This document shows positions 17,021 to 24,870 of a DNA stretch of 64,000 bases, one piece after another; positions within the stretch are counted from its first letter, which is position 1; every line of letters starts with the position of its first letter. The stretch is from contig NZ_BDBK01000002.1 in assembly GCF_001612945.1 (NCBI RefSeq), forward strand, positions 806,001 to 870,000, written 5' to 3'. A program made the translations under genes and the position numbers. The stretch is from Nocardia inohanensis NBRC 100128 (lineage in GTDB: Bacteria > Actinomycetota > Actinomycetes > Mycobacteriales > Mycobacteriaceae). The notes below the pieces were generated by a model, which ran no database searches, had not been told where the DNA came from, and worked only from the letters and a program-made list of their open reading frames with translations.

Positions 17021-17661
17021 CGCGCGGGGCCTTTCGTCAGCCACGGGGTGGCCAATCGCCCGAACAGGTACAGCAGCCGGTCCATGATGAGCGCCAGCAC
17101 CAGCACCACGATGATCCCGGCGACGATCTCGTCGGGATAGTCGCGCTGATACCCCTGCGTGAACAGTTTGCCGAGGCCGCCGACGCCGATCAGCGCGCCG
17201 ACGGTCACCGCGGAGATATTGGTGACCGCCACCACGCGCAGGTTGGCGATGAAAACCGGTAGGGCGAGCGGGAATTCGACGGTGAGCGCGCGCCGCAGCC
17301 GGGTGTAGCCGATGGCGTCGGCGGCATCGAGTACGGCGGCGGGCACCGAATCCAGGGCGGCCGGGACCGCCACCACCAGCAGCGCCACCGAGTAGATGGT
17401 CAGGGCGATCACCACATTCAGCGGATCGATGGTGGAGATGCCGATCAGCGGCGGAATGATGACGAACAGCGCCAGCGACGGAATCGTATAGGCGATACCG
17501 GAAGCCGTGACCGTGACGCGGCGCAGCCACGGCACCCGGTGAGTGAGCGCACCCACCGGGATCGCGATGGCCAGCCCGATGAGCAGCGGCAGCAGTGCGA
17601 GCACCAGGTGGGTGCGGGTGAAACCCGCTATCTCACCGAAGTTGTCGAGGAGGTACCTCAC
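17017..17661 (-). CDS. proW: Osmoprotectant ABC transporter permease ProW
   Basis: This 214-residue permease has the same fold as its partner ProZ. It has hydrophobic helices such as LVLALLPLLIGLAIAIPVGA and ALFVIIPPLIGISTI, and the EAA loop DAADAIGYTRLRRALTVEFP. It forms a heterodimer with ProZ to make the membrane channel. The ATG overlaps the end of proV (ATGA) and its stop overlaps the start of proZ, so the three genes are tightly coupled. Confidence 0.92.
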   Translation of the reverse strand: MRYLLDNFGEIAGFTRTHLVLALLPLLIGLAIAIPVGALTHRVPWLRRVTVTASGIAYTIPSLALFVIIPPLIGISTIDPLNVVIALTIYSVALLVVAVPAALDSVPAAVLDAADAIGYTRLRRALTVEFPLALPVFIANLRVVAVTNISAVTVGALIGVGGLGKLFTQGYQRDYPDEIVAGIIVVLVLALIMDRLLYLFGRLATPWLTKGPAR

Positions 17662-18809
17662 TCGCGGGCTTCTTCCTCGAAGAAGTGCAGGTTGCGTTGA
17701 TTGTCCTCGCCGGCGCGCTGGCGGGCCAGCACCTCCAGCACGTCACCGGCCAGGACACCGCCGCGCACCGCACCGGAATCGTCCACGGCCACACCGATTC
17801 CGGAGGGGGAGGAGACGGCGGCGTCGAGGGCCAGGCGCAGGTCGCCGTCGGGCGGGAAGAGAGATCCGCCGGCGGCCATGCTGTCGTGCAAGGGTTTTCC
17901 GGCGCGATAGCCTTCCACGCCGGTCACATCGATCCAGCCGAACGGGTGCCGGGATTCGTCGACGAGCAGCACCCATTGCCCGAGTTCCAAACGCAGCGCT
18001 TCGATTTCGCCGACCGTGGCGGTGACGATGTCGTGCAGGGGTACTTGATCGGCCGCGCGGAAGGACAGTGCCCGGTAGCCGCGATCGCGGCCGACGAAAC
18101 CGGCCACGAAATCGTTGGCGGGTTGAGCCAGCACGTATTGCGGGGCATCGTATTGCTGAAGCCGTCCGCCGGGGCCGAAGACCGCGATGCGTTCGCCGAG
18201 CGCCACCGCCTCGTCGATATCGTGGGTGACGAAGACGATCGTCTTCTGCAATTCGGCTTGCAGCCTGAGCATTTCGGTTTGCAGTTCGGCCCGGACCACG
18301 GGATCGACCGCGCTGAACGGCTCGTCCATCAACAGGATGGGCGGGTCCGCCGCCAGTGCGCGGGCCACGCCGACCCGCTGCTGCTGCCCGCCGGACAATT
18401 GCGCCGGATACCGTTCCGCGAGACCGCGATCCAATCCGACGCGATCCAGCACCTCCAGCGCCGCCTTGCGGGCTTCCTTACGCCGCACGCCCTTCAGCAT
18501 CGGCACCGTCGCCACATTGTCGACGACGGTGCGATGCGGCAGCAGGCCCGCGCTCTGGATCACGTATCCGATACCGAGGCGCAGCTGCACCGGATCGACC
18601 TTCGAAATATCCTGTCCGGCAACGGTTATGGTCCCCTCGGTGGGGGTGATCATCCGGTTGATCATGCGCATGGAGGTGGTCTTACCGCAGCCGGACGGGC
18701 CGACGAACACGGTGAAGGAGCCGGACTCGATGCGCAGATCCAGATGATCGACCGCGGTGGTGCCGTCCGGATAGGTCTTCTTGACGCCGCTGAACTCGAT
18801 ATCGGACAC
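17658..18809 (-). CDS. proV: Osmoprotectant ABC transporter ATPase ProV with C-terminal CBS domains
   Basis: The 383-residue ATPase has Walker A GPSGCGKTT, a Q-loop, signature LSGGQQQRVGVARAL, Walker B ILLMDEPFSAVD and the switch FVTHDIDEA. After the nucleotide domain (about 1-240) lies a CBS pair (about 255-360, with VLLVDESRHPFGWIDV and GVAVDDSGAVRGGVL). In OpuA-like systems this pair gates transport by sensing ionic strength or nucleotides. It is encoded 10 bp downstream of proX. Confidence 0.94.
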   Translation of the reverse strand: MSDIEFSGVKKTYPDGTTAVDHLDLRIESGSFTVFVGPSGCGKTTSMRMINRMITPTEGTITVAGQDISKVDPVQLRLGIGYVIQSAGLLPHRTVVDNVATVPMLKGVRRKEARKAALEVLDRVGLDRGLAERYPAQLSGGQQQRVGVARALAADPPILLMDEPFSAVDPVVRAELQTEMLRLQAELQKTIVFVTHDIDEAVALGERIAVFGPGGRLQQYDAPQYVLAQPANDFVAGFVGRDRGYRALSFRAADQVPLHDIVTATVGEIEALRLELGQWVLLVDESRHPFGWIDVTGVEGYRAGKPLHDSMAAGGSLFPPDGDLRLALDAAVSSPSGIGVAVDDSGAVRGGVLAGDVLEVLARQRAGEDNQRNLHFFEEEARE

Positions 18810-18819
18810 CGGGTTTCTC

Positions 18820-19812
18820 CTATCCGATCGGCTTGTCGAGCCCCTGGGCGGCCACCCAGTTCTTGGCGGCGGCGGCCGGTTCGGTCTTGGTGCTGCCCGA
18901 TACCGCGGTGTTCAGTGAGATCAGCTGCGCGGTGGTGAGTTTCGCCGAGACCGCATTGAGCACGGCGAGCAGTTTGTCGCTCTTCTTGGCGGAGTTGAAC
19001 AGCGGCACCACGTTCTGCGCCGGGAAGTTGTGCTTCGGATCCTCCAGCACCACCAGGTTATTGGCGGGAATGGCTTGGGAGGTGGTGAAGATATCGGCCG
19101 CGGTCACCTGGCCTTCGACCAGTGCGCGCACGGTGGCGGGGCCGCCGCCGTCGGCGATCGGCACGAAATTGCCGGCCGAGATATCCAGGTTGTAGTTCTT
19201 CTTCAAACCGGGCAGCCCGCCCGGGCGTTCCTGGAATTCGGCGGGGGCGGCGAACTTCACCTCGGCCGAATGCGCGGCCAGATCGGCGATGGTCTTCAGA
19301 TTCCAGCGGTCCGCGGTGGCGCGGGTGACGACGACGGCGTCGGAATCCTCACCCGGCGCGGGCGTCCCGATGCCGAGCTGATCGCCCAGCTTGGCGGTGA
19401 GCGCCGCGTCGACATCCGCGGCGGAGGCGGCGGTGGCGTCCTTGTCCAGGTATTGCAGCAGGTTGCCGGTGTAATCGGGCACCAGTGCGATGGAGCACTG
19501 GCGCAGCGCGGGCACATACGCCTCACGACTGCCGATATTCAGTTTGGTGTCGACTTTGAAGCCGTTGGCACGCAACGCTTCCGCGTACACGTCGGCCACG
19601 GTCTCCGATTCCGGGAAGTTAGCCGAACCGACCGTGATCTGGTTGGGGTCGGTGTCGCAGCTGCCTTTCCCGCCGGAGAGCGGATCGGAATTGCCACACC
19701 CCGACATCGCCATGGCGGCGGCCAGGGCGACCGCGGCGGCGAGTACCTGTGCGACTTTGAGGGCTGGGCGTAGCCCGCTACCGCGGCCACGCTTGCTGAG
19801 CAGGGACTTCAC
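18820..19812 (-). CDS. proX: Osmoprotectant-binding lipoprotein ProX (OpuCC-type)
   Basis: The 330-residue lipoprotein has a signal peptide with hydrophobic core VAQVLAAAVALAAAMAMSGC; the lipobox Cys is the anchor. The mature protein begins with polar sequence and contains ITVGSANFPESETVADVYAE (about 60-80) and VPDYTGNLLQYLD, both typical of quaternary-ammonium-compound binding proteins. I chose the GTG at 19812 because GGAAGGA precedes it by a normal spacer. It diverges from an orphan binding-protein gene across 185 bp. Confidence 0.92.
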   Translation of the reverse strand: MKSLLSKRGRGSGLRPALKVAQVLAAAVALAAAMAMSGCGNSDPLSGGKGSCDTDPNQITVGSANFPESETVADVYAEALRANGFKVDTKLNIGSREAYVPALRQCSIALVPDYTGNLLQYLDKDATAASAADVDAALTAKLGDQLGIGTPAPGEDSDAVVVTRATADRWNLKTIADLAAHSAEVKFAAPAEFQERPGGLPGLKKNYNLDISAGNFVPIADGGGPATVRALVEGQVTAADIFTTSQAIPANNLVVLEDPKHNFPAQNVVPLFNSAKKSDKLLAVLNAVSAKLTTAQLISLNTAVSGSTKTEPAAAAKNWVAAQGLDKPIG

Positions 19813-19997
19813 TGCTGGTCCTTCCGACGTCCCGGGCAGTTCGGGTGGCGGTCGCCGGCCGGTGAATCGATCGACCGGGGCCGTCCAGGGTGTCCATCTT
19901 GCCTGGTGCGCTCGCGTACCGCTGCCTTCCCCGTGTCCGTTTCGCGGATTTCGTGCGTGCCCCACCCCCGATTCCCGGGCACCGGGAGGGCAAACTA

Positions 19998-20909
19998 TTG
20001 CCCGTGCCTTCGCTGCGTACCGCCGTCCTGCTCCTGACCGTGGCCCTCACCGCCGCGGCCTGCGGCAGCTCCGACACCCGCCCGGTACTCACCATCGGCG
20101 CCGGTGATTCCCCCCAATCCACGGTCCTGGCCGAGATCTACGCCCAGGCCCTCTCCCGCACCGGCGCCCGCACCACCGTCGCCCCCGCCCTGGGCGACCG
20201 CAAAGCCCTACTCGCCGCCCTGGATTCGAACACCGTCGCGGTAACCCCCGAAGTAAACGGCGACCTCCTCACCGCCCTGGACTCCTCCGCCTCGGCCCGC
20301 AAACCCGACGCCGTCACCACCGCCCTCTACGCCGCCCTCCCCGAGGGCCTCGCCGTCTCCGACCCCGCCGACGGCACCGACCTCCGCCCCACCGTCGCCA
20401 TAGCCGCCGCCCGCACCCCCGAATTCCCCTCCACTCTGAAAGATCTCGCTCCCCGCTGCCCCGACCTCACCGTCGGCATAGCCATCGGCCCGGCTCTCGA
20501 CGCCATGCGAGCCCCCCTCGACCCCCACCGCGACGTCCTGGACCCCCTCCACACCGTCTACGCCTGCGACCTGCCCCAACCGGTCACCTACCCCACCGAC
20601 GCCGACCTGCGAAAAGCCGTACTGAGCCACGAAATTCAACTAGCCGTCTTCTCCGGCCCCCCGGCCTTCCTCCCCGACGGCTCGTCCGGCCTGGTGTCCC
20701 TCGCCGACCCCGTGTACGCCCTCCGCGCCGCCGACATCCTGGCTCTGATCCGCAAAGGCGCACTGACCGCCGACCAACTCCGCAAACTCAACTACGTCTC
20801 AGGCGAACTCGGCACCACCGAACTCGCCGACATGATCCACCAGGTCCGCGACAACCACGCCATCCCCGCCTCGGTAGCCCGCACCTGGCTCGACGCCCAC
20901 GCCTTGTGA
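19998..20909 (+). CDS. Orphan substrate-binding lipoprotein, OpuCC-like
   Basis: The 303-residue protein has an N-terminal lipoprotein signal (LRTAVLLLTVALTAAACGSS) and a periplasmic-binding fold similar to the ProX group: LTIGAGDSPQSTVLAEIYAQ and VAVTPEVNGDLLTALDSS. No permease or ATPase lies next to it, so it may share the ProWZ-ProV transporter or sense a ligand. A GGAGG lies 8 bases before TTG at 19998; GTG at 20004 is an alternative. Codon third positions are strongly C-rich, more than in the neighbours, which hints at separate acquisition. Confidence 0.75.
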   Translation: MPVPSLRTAVLLLTVALTAAACGSSDTRPVLTIGAGDSPQSTVLAEIYAQALSRTGARTTVAPALGDRKALLAALDSNTVAVTPEVNGDLLTALDSSASARKPDAVTTALYAALPEGLAVSDPADGTDLRPTVAIAAARTPEFPSTLKDLAPRCPDLTVGIAIGPALDAMRAPLDPHRDVLDPLHTVYACDLPQPVTYPTDADLRKAVLSHEIQLAVFSGPPAFLPDGSSGLVSLADPVYALRAADILALIRKGALTADQLRKLNYVSGELGTTELADMIHQVRDNHAIPASVARTWLDAHAL

Positions 20910-21179
20910 TCACCGCCCGTCCGGCCCGCCCAGCAGGGACCGGGTGAGCGCGGCCGTGGCATCGAGCAGACCGAACAGCACAGGATTCCCCGACGGCGTA
21001 CAGGTGCGATCTTTCACGATGAGGTCCACATCCTCGACAACCACCACACCGGGCTGCAATCGCCGGGCCAAGGCGGACGCGGCTTCGATTCGCTCGGCGA
21101 GATAGGCGTCCACTCCGCGTTGCAGATCCGCGGCCAAGCTCCCCGCATCGAATGTCTCACTCCCCATTCCGCCAAGCAT
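20910..21179 (-). CDS. Small soluble protein of unknown function
   Basis: This 89-residue protein (start MLGGMGSETFDAG) is mostly helical, with SLAADLQRGVDAYLAERIEA and a middle strand VVVVEDVDLIVKDRT. The coding quality of the frame and a start close to the divergent toroid gene argue that it is real. I do not recognise a family. The ATG at 21167 is an alternative start. It lies head to head with the broken toroid gene and converges on the orphan binding-protein gene. Confidence 0.6.
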   Translation of the reverse strand: MLGGMGSETFDAGSLAADLQRGVDAYLAERIEAASALARRLQPGVVVVEDVDLIVKDRTCTPSGNPVLFGLLDATAALTRSLLGGPDGR

Positions 21180-21302
21180 CCTCGCCGAGTTGTTGTAGTG
21201 CAGGGCTTTTCGGTCGAAGTGGGCGGGGGCGCGAGTAGGGTGTCGAATACGCCCCGGGGCGGCGGGGCGATGCGGGGGCGCACTCGTAGGCGGGGAGGGA
21301 TC

Positions 21303-22319
21303 GTGTCCAACCTGGACGAACGAATTCGTGATGCGGTGGATTGGTTCCAGCGCAGCCAATTGCCGGACGGGCACGGCGGTGCGGGGTGAGGGTGGGTGTC
21401 GGATGTGCCGCCGAATCCGCAGAACACCGCCGAGGTGGTGTGTGCGCTGGCCCGTGCGGGTCGCGATATCCCACGGGTGAGTGAGGTGGCGGCACTGGTC
21501 CGGCAATCGGTGATTCAGCGGGATGAGCGCGGCGAGTGGGCATTTCGGACTCCGATTGATCTCTCCTGGCGGCTGCGGGCACTGCACTGCCTCGGCGCGG
21601 CGGAAGCGGATTCGGATGTCGGCGCGTGCCGGGACGCATTGCTGGCCGAGGCCGATGCCGCGACCGGAGGCTGGCGGCTCTCGGACCGGGTGGGACCGGT
21701 ATCGATCACCTCGACCGCCAATGCGATCCAGGCCCTGGCTCCGCTCGCGGTGTCCGACGAGAACGTGGCGCAAACGGTCCTGCGCGGCACCGGGTTTCTG
21801 ATCGAGTCGATGCTCGATCACGATCCGCGAGTGCAGCCGCTCTACGCGAGTGCACACGTGGCGACCGCGCTCGCACGTCCGGAGATCGCTGCGGTGGGCG
21901 GACGGCGGGTCGAGCGGGCGCGGGATCTGGCGGTGCATCGCCTGCTCGAAGGACTCGGGAACGGTGATCCGCAGATCGAGGAGGAGCCGTTCCGTCGTGG
22001 GGATTTCGCCGATACCTGGCGGCACCTGGCTTTGCATCTGACTGTCGGGGCGCTGCTGACCGCGGAACCCAAGTCGATTTTCGATCCGGTGGTGCGGCAC
22101 GCGTTGACGGAGTTGCTGGACTTGCAGGAGACGGGGCCGTTACAGACGCATCGGGGCGGATTCCGAACCTCGCCCGAAGGATTCGTCACCTCGTTCGCCA
22201 CCACCCAGGCGCTGGAGGCGATGCTCGGCGCGCGGCAGGTGGTGAACGAGAACGTCAATCCGGCGCGAATTTTCGACATGATCTGCCGGGACCAGGGCAG
22301 GCACCACGCCGATGCGTAG
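21303..22319 (+). pseudogene. Alpha/alpha-toroid (squalene-cyclase/prenyltransferase-like) repeat protein with in-frame TGA
   Basis: The frame reads LDERIRDAVDWFQRSQLPDG, then HGGAG, a TGA at 21387-21389, then GWVSDVPPNPQNTAEVVCAL. The continued frame gives TGGWRLSDRVGPVSITSTANAIQALAPLA and GGFRTSPEGFVTSFATTQALEAML, which look like alpha/alpha-barrel repeats. A Trp (TGG) in place of the TGA would restore GWGWV, the usual Gly-Trp-rich motif of this fold. So it is one gene broken by a point nonsense codon, a sequencing error or a recoded codon. If translation restarts at GTG 21396 (GAGGG lies just before it), a 307-residue product results. The substrate is unknown. Confidence 0.65.
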
Positions 22320-22322
22320 CGG

Positions 22323-22619
22323 GTGGTGTCCCTGCGGGGACGGTCGGTCGTGATGAACAGCCTGGCGGGCGCGGCCTCGTTCGGGCTGGGTGGGGCGGCG
22401 GGATTGACGATTGCCACGCTTGCCATCGGTTTCGGCGACGATCTGGGCAAGATCGGCAGTCGCGCGCTGGTGGTGTGGGGCATGCTCTTCGTCGCGCTGG
22501 GGACGTTGGCGGCGGTGACGACGAGATTTCCGACGGCCTCCAAGCGCGGGATCGCCGCCGCCGTGTTCGCGGGCTACACCGCGCTGGCGCTGCCGATCGT
22601 GTCGTTCCTACTGGCGTGA
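22323..22619 (+). CDS. Small three-helix membrane protein, unknown function
   Basis: This 98-residue protein has three hydrophobic segments: about 14-35 (LAGAASFGLGGAAGLTIATL), 46-65 (ALVVWGMLFVALGTLAAVTT) and 74-95 (GIAAAVFAGYTALALPIVSF). It starts 3 bp after the toroid frame ends; the ATG at 22353 is an alternative to the GTG at 22323. Its stop overlaps the DMT transporter start (GTGA). The gene is thus embedded in a probable operon, but I see no known family. Confidence 0.55.
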   Translation: MVSLRGRSVVMNSLAGAASFGLGGAAGLTIATLAIGFGDDLGKIGSRALVVWGMLFVALGTLAAVTTRFPTASKRGIAAAVFAGYTALALPIVSFLLA

Positions 22620-23524
22620 CGAGCTACCGATCCATCGGGCTGCTGCTGGTCGGCACCAGCCTGTGGGGGATATCGAGTGCCTTGATCGCCGCGGTGGCGC
22701 GCACCGGATTCACCTCGGCGGCGCTGGTGGCGGCCGGGGGGTCGGTGGCCGTACTCGGGGCGGCGGTGTTGCGGGGCGACCATCCCGGGCGGATCTTCCG
22801 TGCCGACTGGCGGTTGTACGTGCGGCTGGGCGTGCTGGAGGTGGTCAATCTCGCGCTGTATATGGCAGCGCTGCACATCGGGCCGTTGCCGATGATGGTG
22901 GCGTTACACCTGACCGCGCCGGTACTGCTCATCGGCGTCCGGCTCGTCACCCGGCGACGATCGTTGAGTTTTGTTGTCGTGGTGGAGCTTTCGCTGGTTG
23001 CGCTGGCGATTCTGCTGGTGTCGGGTCGACATCCCGGCACGCTGTCGGGCGCCGGGGTGCTGCTGGGGTGTGTGCTGGCACTGTGCAGCGCCGCGTGTGT
23101 CGCAGTGCTGATAACGGTGGTGGCGCGCGCCTCGCCGGCGCGTGGATCGGTGGCGTCGGCGGGGTTGCAACTGGCGGTCGCCTCGATGCTCGGCCTGCCA
23201 TTGCTGCTGATCGCGCCACCCGAGGGCGCCGCGGCCCTCGCGCTGATCGCCATCGGCGCATGCTTTTTGGGGCCTGGTTTCGTCTGTTACTGGTGGTCGC
23301 TCCGCACCGTCGATGCGCCGACCGCCGGCATTGTCGGATTGAACGAGGCGATCAGCGCGTCGATCGTCGGCGCGGTGGTGACCGGAACCCAGCTCACGCC
23401 CGCCGTACTCGGGGCGGGAACTTTGGTGCTGCTGGCTATCGGGCTGGAAGTTCGATCGACTCCGAATTCCGGTGGGCCGCCGAAACGAACAGCTCGCAGG
23501 ACTTCGGATCCTTATCGCCACTGA
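22616..23524 (+). CDS. EamA/DMT family transporter
   Basis: This 302-residue protein has about ten hydrophobic helices in two halves, as in the EamA/drug-metabolite transporter fold. It begins IGLLLVGTSLWGISSALIAA and has LEVVNLALYMAALHIGPLPM and VDAPTAGIVGLNEAISASIV, typical EamA positions. Substrates in this superfamily are diverse (amino acids, nucleosides, drugs) and cannot be told here. The GTG overlaps the TGA of the small membrane protein, and the last 89 bp overlap the convergent trpF-like gene. Confidence 0.85.
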   Translation: MTSYRSIGLLLVGTSLWGISSALIAAVARTGFTSAALVAAGGSVAVLGAAVLRGDHPGRIFRADWRLYVRLGVLEVVNLALYMAALHIGPLPMMVALHLTAPVLLIGVRLVTRRRSLSFVVVVELSLVALAILLVSGRHPGTLSGAGVLLGCVLALCSAACVAVLITVVARASPARGSVASAGLQLAVASMLGLPLLLIAPPEGAAALALIAIGACFLGPGFVCYWWSLRTVDAPTAGIVGLNEAISASIVGAVVTGTQLTPAVLGAGTLVLLAIGLEVRSTPNSGGPPKRTARRTSDPYRH

Positions 23525-24119
23525 CGGTTTCGACCCCGCTGTTCACATCGACGGCGGACGGCCGTACCGCGCCGATGGCATCGGCGACATTTCCGGCATT
23601 CAGGCCGCCCGCCAGGATGACCGGCCGGCCGAGTTCGGCGAGCGCGCGCACAATGGCCGCACTGATGGACCAATCATGGGTCTTGCCGGTGCCGCCGAGG
23701 CGGCTGGCCGTACGCGAATCCAGCAGTACCGCATCGCAGTCGGCGGCGGTCGCGAGCGCGGATTCGAGCGCATCCGCTCCGGTGACATGTACCGCCCTGA
23801 GGATCTTCCGCCCACCGGCCAGTTCCCGGACGCGGCGGACGGTCTCCGGGGTGACCAGGCCGTGCACCTGGATGGTGTCGGCATCGATCCGAGCTGCGAG
23901 CTCGGTGATCGCTTCGGCGTCTTCCAGATGCGTGACCAGCACCCGGTTGACGAAGGGCGGGACCAGCGCCGAAAGCCGCTTCGCGACGTCGAGTTCCAAT
24001 GCGTCTTCGCTGAAATGCGTTACCCCGCAGATGAATCCGACGGCGTCGGCACCTGCGGCCACGGCAATGCGCAGGTCGGACTCGGATCGGATCCCACAGA
24101 TCTTGGCGCGCACCGTCAC
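23436..24119 (-). CDS. trpF: Phosphoribosylanthranilate isomerase (TrpF)-like protein
   Basis: The 227-residue TIM-barrel protein begins RAKICGIRSESDLRIAVAAG, with the catalytic Cys of TrpF, and has DSRTASRLGGTGKTHDW with the catalytic Asp region, VILAGGLNAGNVADAI and VDVNSGVETVSGDKDP. These match TrpF's phosphate-binding and catalytic positions. Many actinobacteria lack trpF because PriA catalyses this isomerisation as well, so a stand-alone copy outside a trp operon is notable. It may act on a related phosphoribosyl amine. Its 3' end overlaps the DMT transporter gene by 89 bp. Confidence 0.75.
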   Translation of the reverse strand: MTVRAKICGIRSESDLRIAVAAGADAVGFICGVTHFSEDALELDVAKRLSALVPPFVNRVLVTHLEDAEAITELAARIDADTIQVHGLVTPETVRRVRELAGGRKILRAVHVTGADALESALATAADCDAVLLDSRTASRLGGTGKTHDWSISAAIVRALAELGRPVILAGGLNAGNVADAIGAVRPSAVDVNSGVETVSGDKDPKSCELFVSAAHRNSESIELPAR

Positions 24120-24159
24120 GAATCCATCCTAGTGCGCGCGGAGTCCGCGTTGCGGGGGA

Positions 24160-24801
24160 TCAGGGGCGTAGGGCGGTGACCAGGAGGGGGTGCAGGGTCA
24201 GGGCGGTGAGGGAGTCTACGAGCATGTCGATGAGGGTTTCGCGGGTGATGGGTTCTTCGCGGAGCCAGGTGAGGGTGGTTTCTTCTACGAAGGCGATCCA
24301 GCCTCGGACTGCGAGGGTCAGTCGGGGGAGGTCTGAATCGTCCAGGGGGATGGGGGCTTCGGTGAGGATGCGGGAGACCTGGGCGTTGCGGTGGGCGTCG
24401 ACCATTGCCGTGAGTTCGGGGCTGGCGCTGGCGGGGCCGCGGAGCAGGGCCAGGTAGGAGGTGCGGTTCTCGGTTACGTAGTCGACGTAGCGCTCTATGG
24501 AGTCGCGGAGGCGGGCGTAGAGGTCGAGGGCGGGGTCGGGGGCGGTGCGTTCCAGGAGTTCGGCGTTGGCGTGCTTGATGATGGCCAGGTGGAAGTCCTG
24601 TTTGGTGGGGAAGTAGTGGAAGAGCAGGCCGCGGGAGATGCCGGCCTGGTCGGCGATCTCGGTGATGGAGACGTCTTCCAGGGAGCGGCCGCGGAGCATC
24701 TCCACGCCGAGGTCGATGAGCTGGCGGCGGCGGTCCTCGGGGCTCAGGCGGGTGCGCTTGGTTCCGCTTTCGGCGCTGGTGGTGCTGCGTTCCTTGCTCA
24801 C
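24160..24801 (-). CDS. TetR family repressor of the monooxygenase operon
   Basis: This 213-residue regulator has the TetR helix-turn-helix at about residues 28-70 (LGVEMLRGRSLEDVSITEIA then QAGISRGLLFHYFPTKQDF) and an all-helical ligand-binding C-domain. It diverges from the Baeyer-Villiger-type gene. The perfect inverted repeat GAGTCAA-N5-TTGACTC between them is the probable operator. The ligand is unknown, perhaps an acyl or hydroxylated lipid, since the divergent genes handle such compounds. Confidence 0.9.
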   Translation of the reverse strand: MSKERSTTSAESGTKRTRLSPEDRRRQLIDLGVEMLRGRSLEDVSITEIADQAGISRGLLFHYFPTKQDFHLAIIKHANAELLERTAPDPALDLYARLRDSIERYVDYVTENRTSYLALLRGPASASPELTAMVDAHRNAQVSRILTEAPIPLDDSDLPRLTLAVRGWIAFVEETTLTWLREEPITRETLIDMLVDSLTALTLHPLLVTALRP

Positions 24802-24822
24802 AGGGCCTATCCTACTGAACGC

Positions 24823-24841
24823 GAGTCAATACTGTTGACTC
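24823..24841. promoter_or_regulatory. TetR operator, perfect 7-5-7 palindrome
   Basis: GAGTCAA (24823-24829) and TTGACTC (24835-24841) form a perfect inverted repeat with a 5-bp spacer in the divergent region. It covers the -35 element of the monooxygenase promoter, so a bound repressor would block transcription. Confidence 0.7.
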
Positions 24842-24863
24842 CTACTCAATAAGCACCTAGGGT
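24835..24863 (+). promoter_or_regulatory. Monooxygenase promoter, possibly leaderless
   Basis: A -35 TTGACT (24835-24840) is followed by 17 bp and a -10-like TAGGGT (24858-24863). The ATG at 24871 lies only 7 bp beyond, so the transcript probably starts at or next to the ATG without a leader, as is common in mycobacteria. No ribosome-binding site is seen. Confidence 0.5.
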
Positions 24864-24870
24864 TAGGTAC

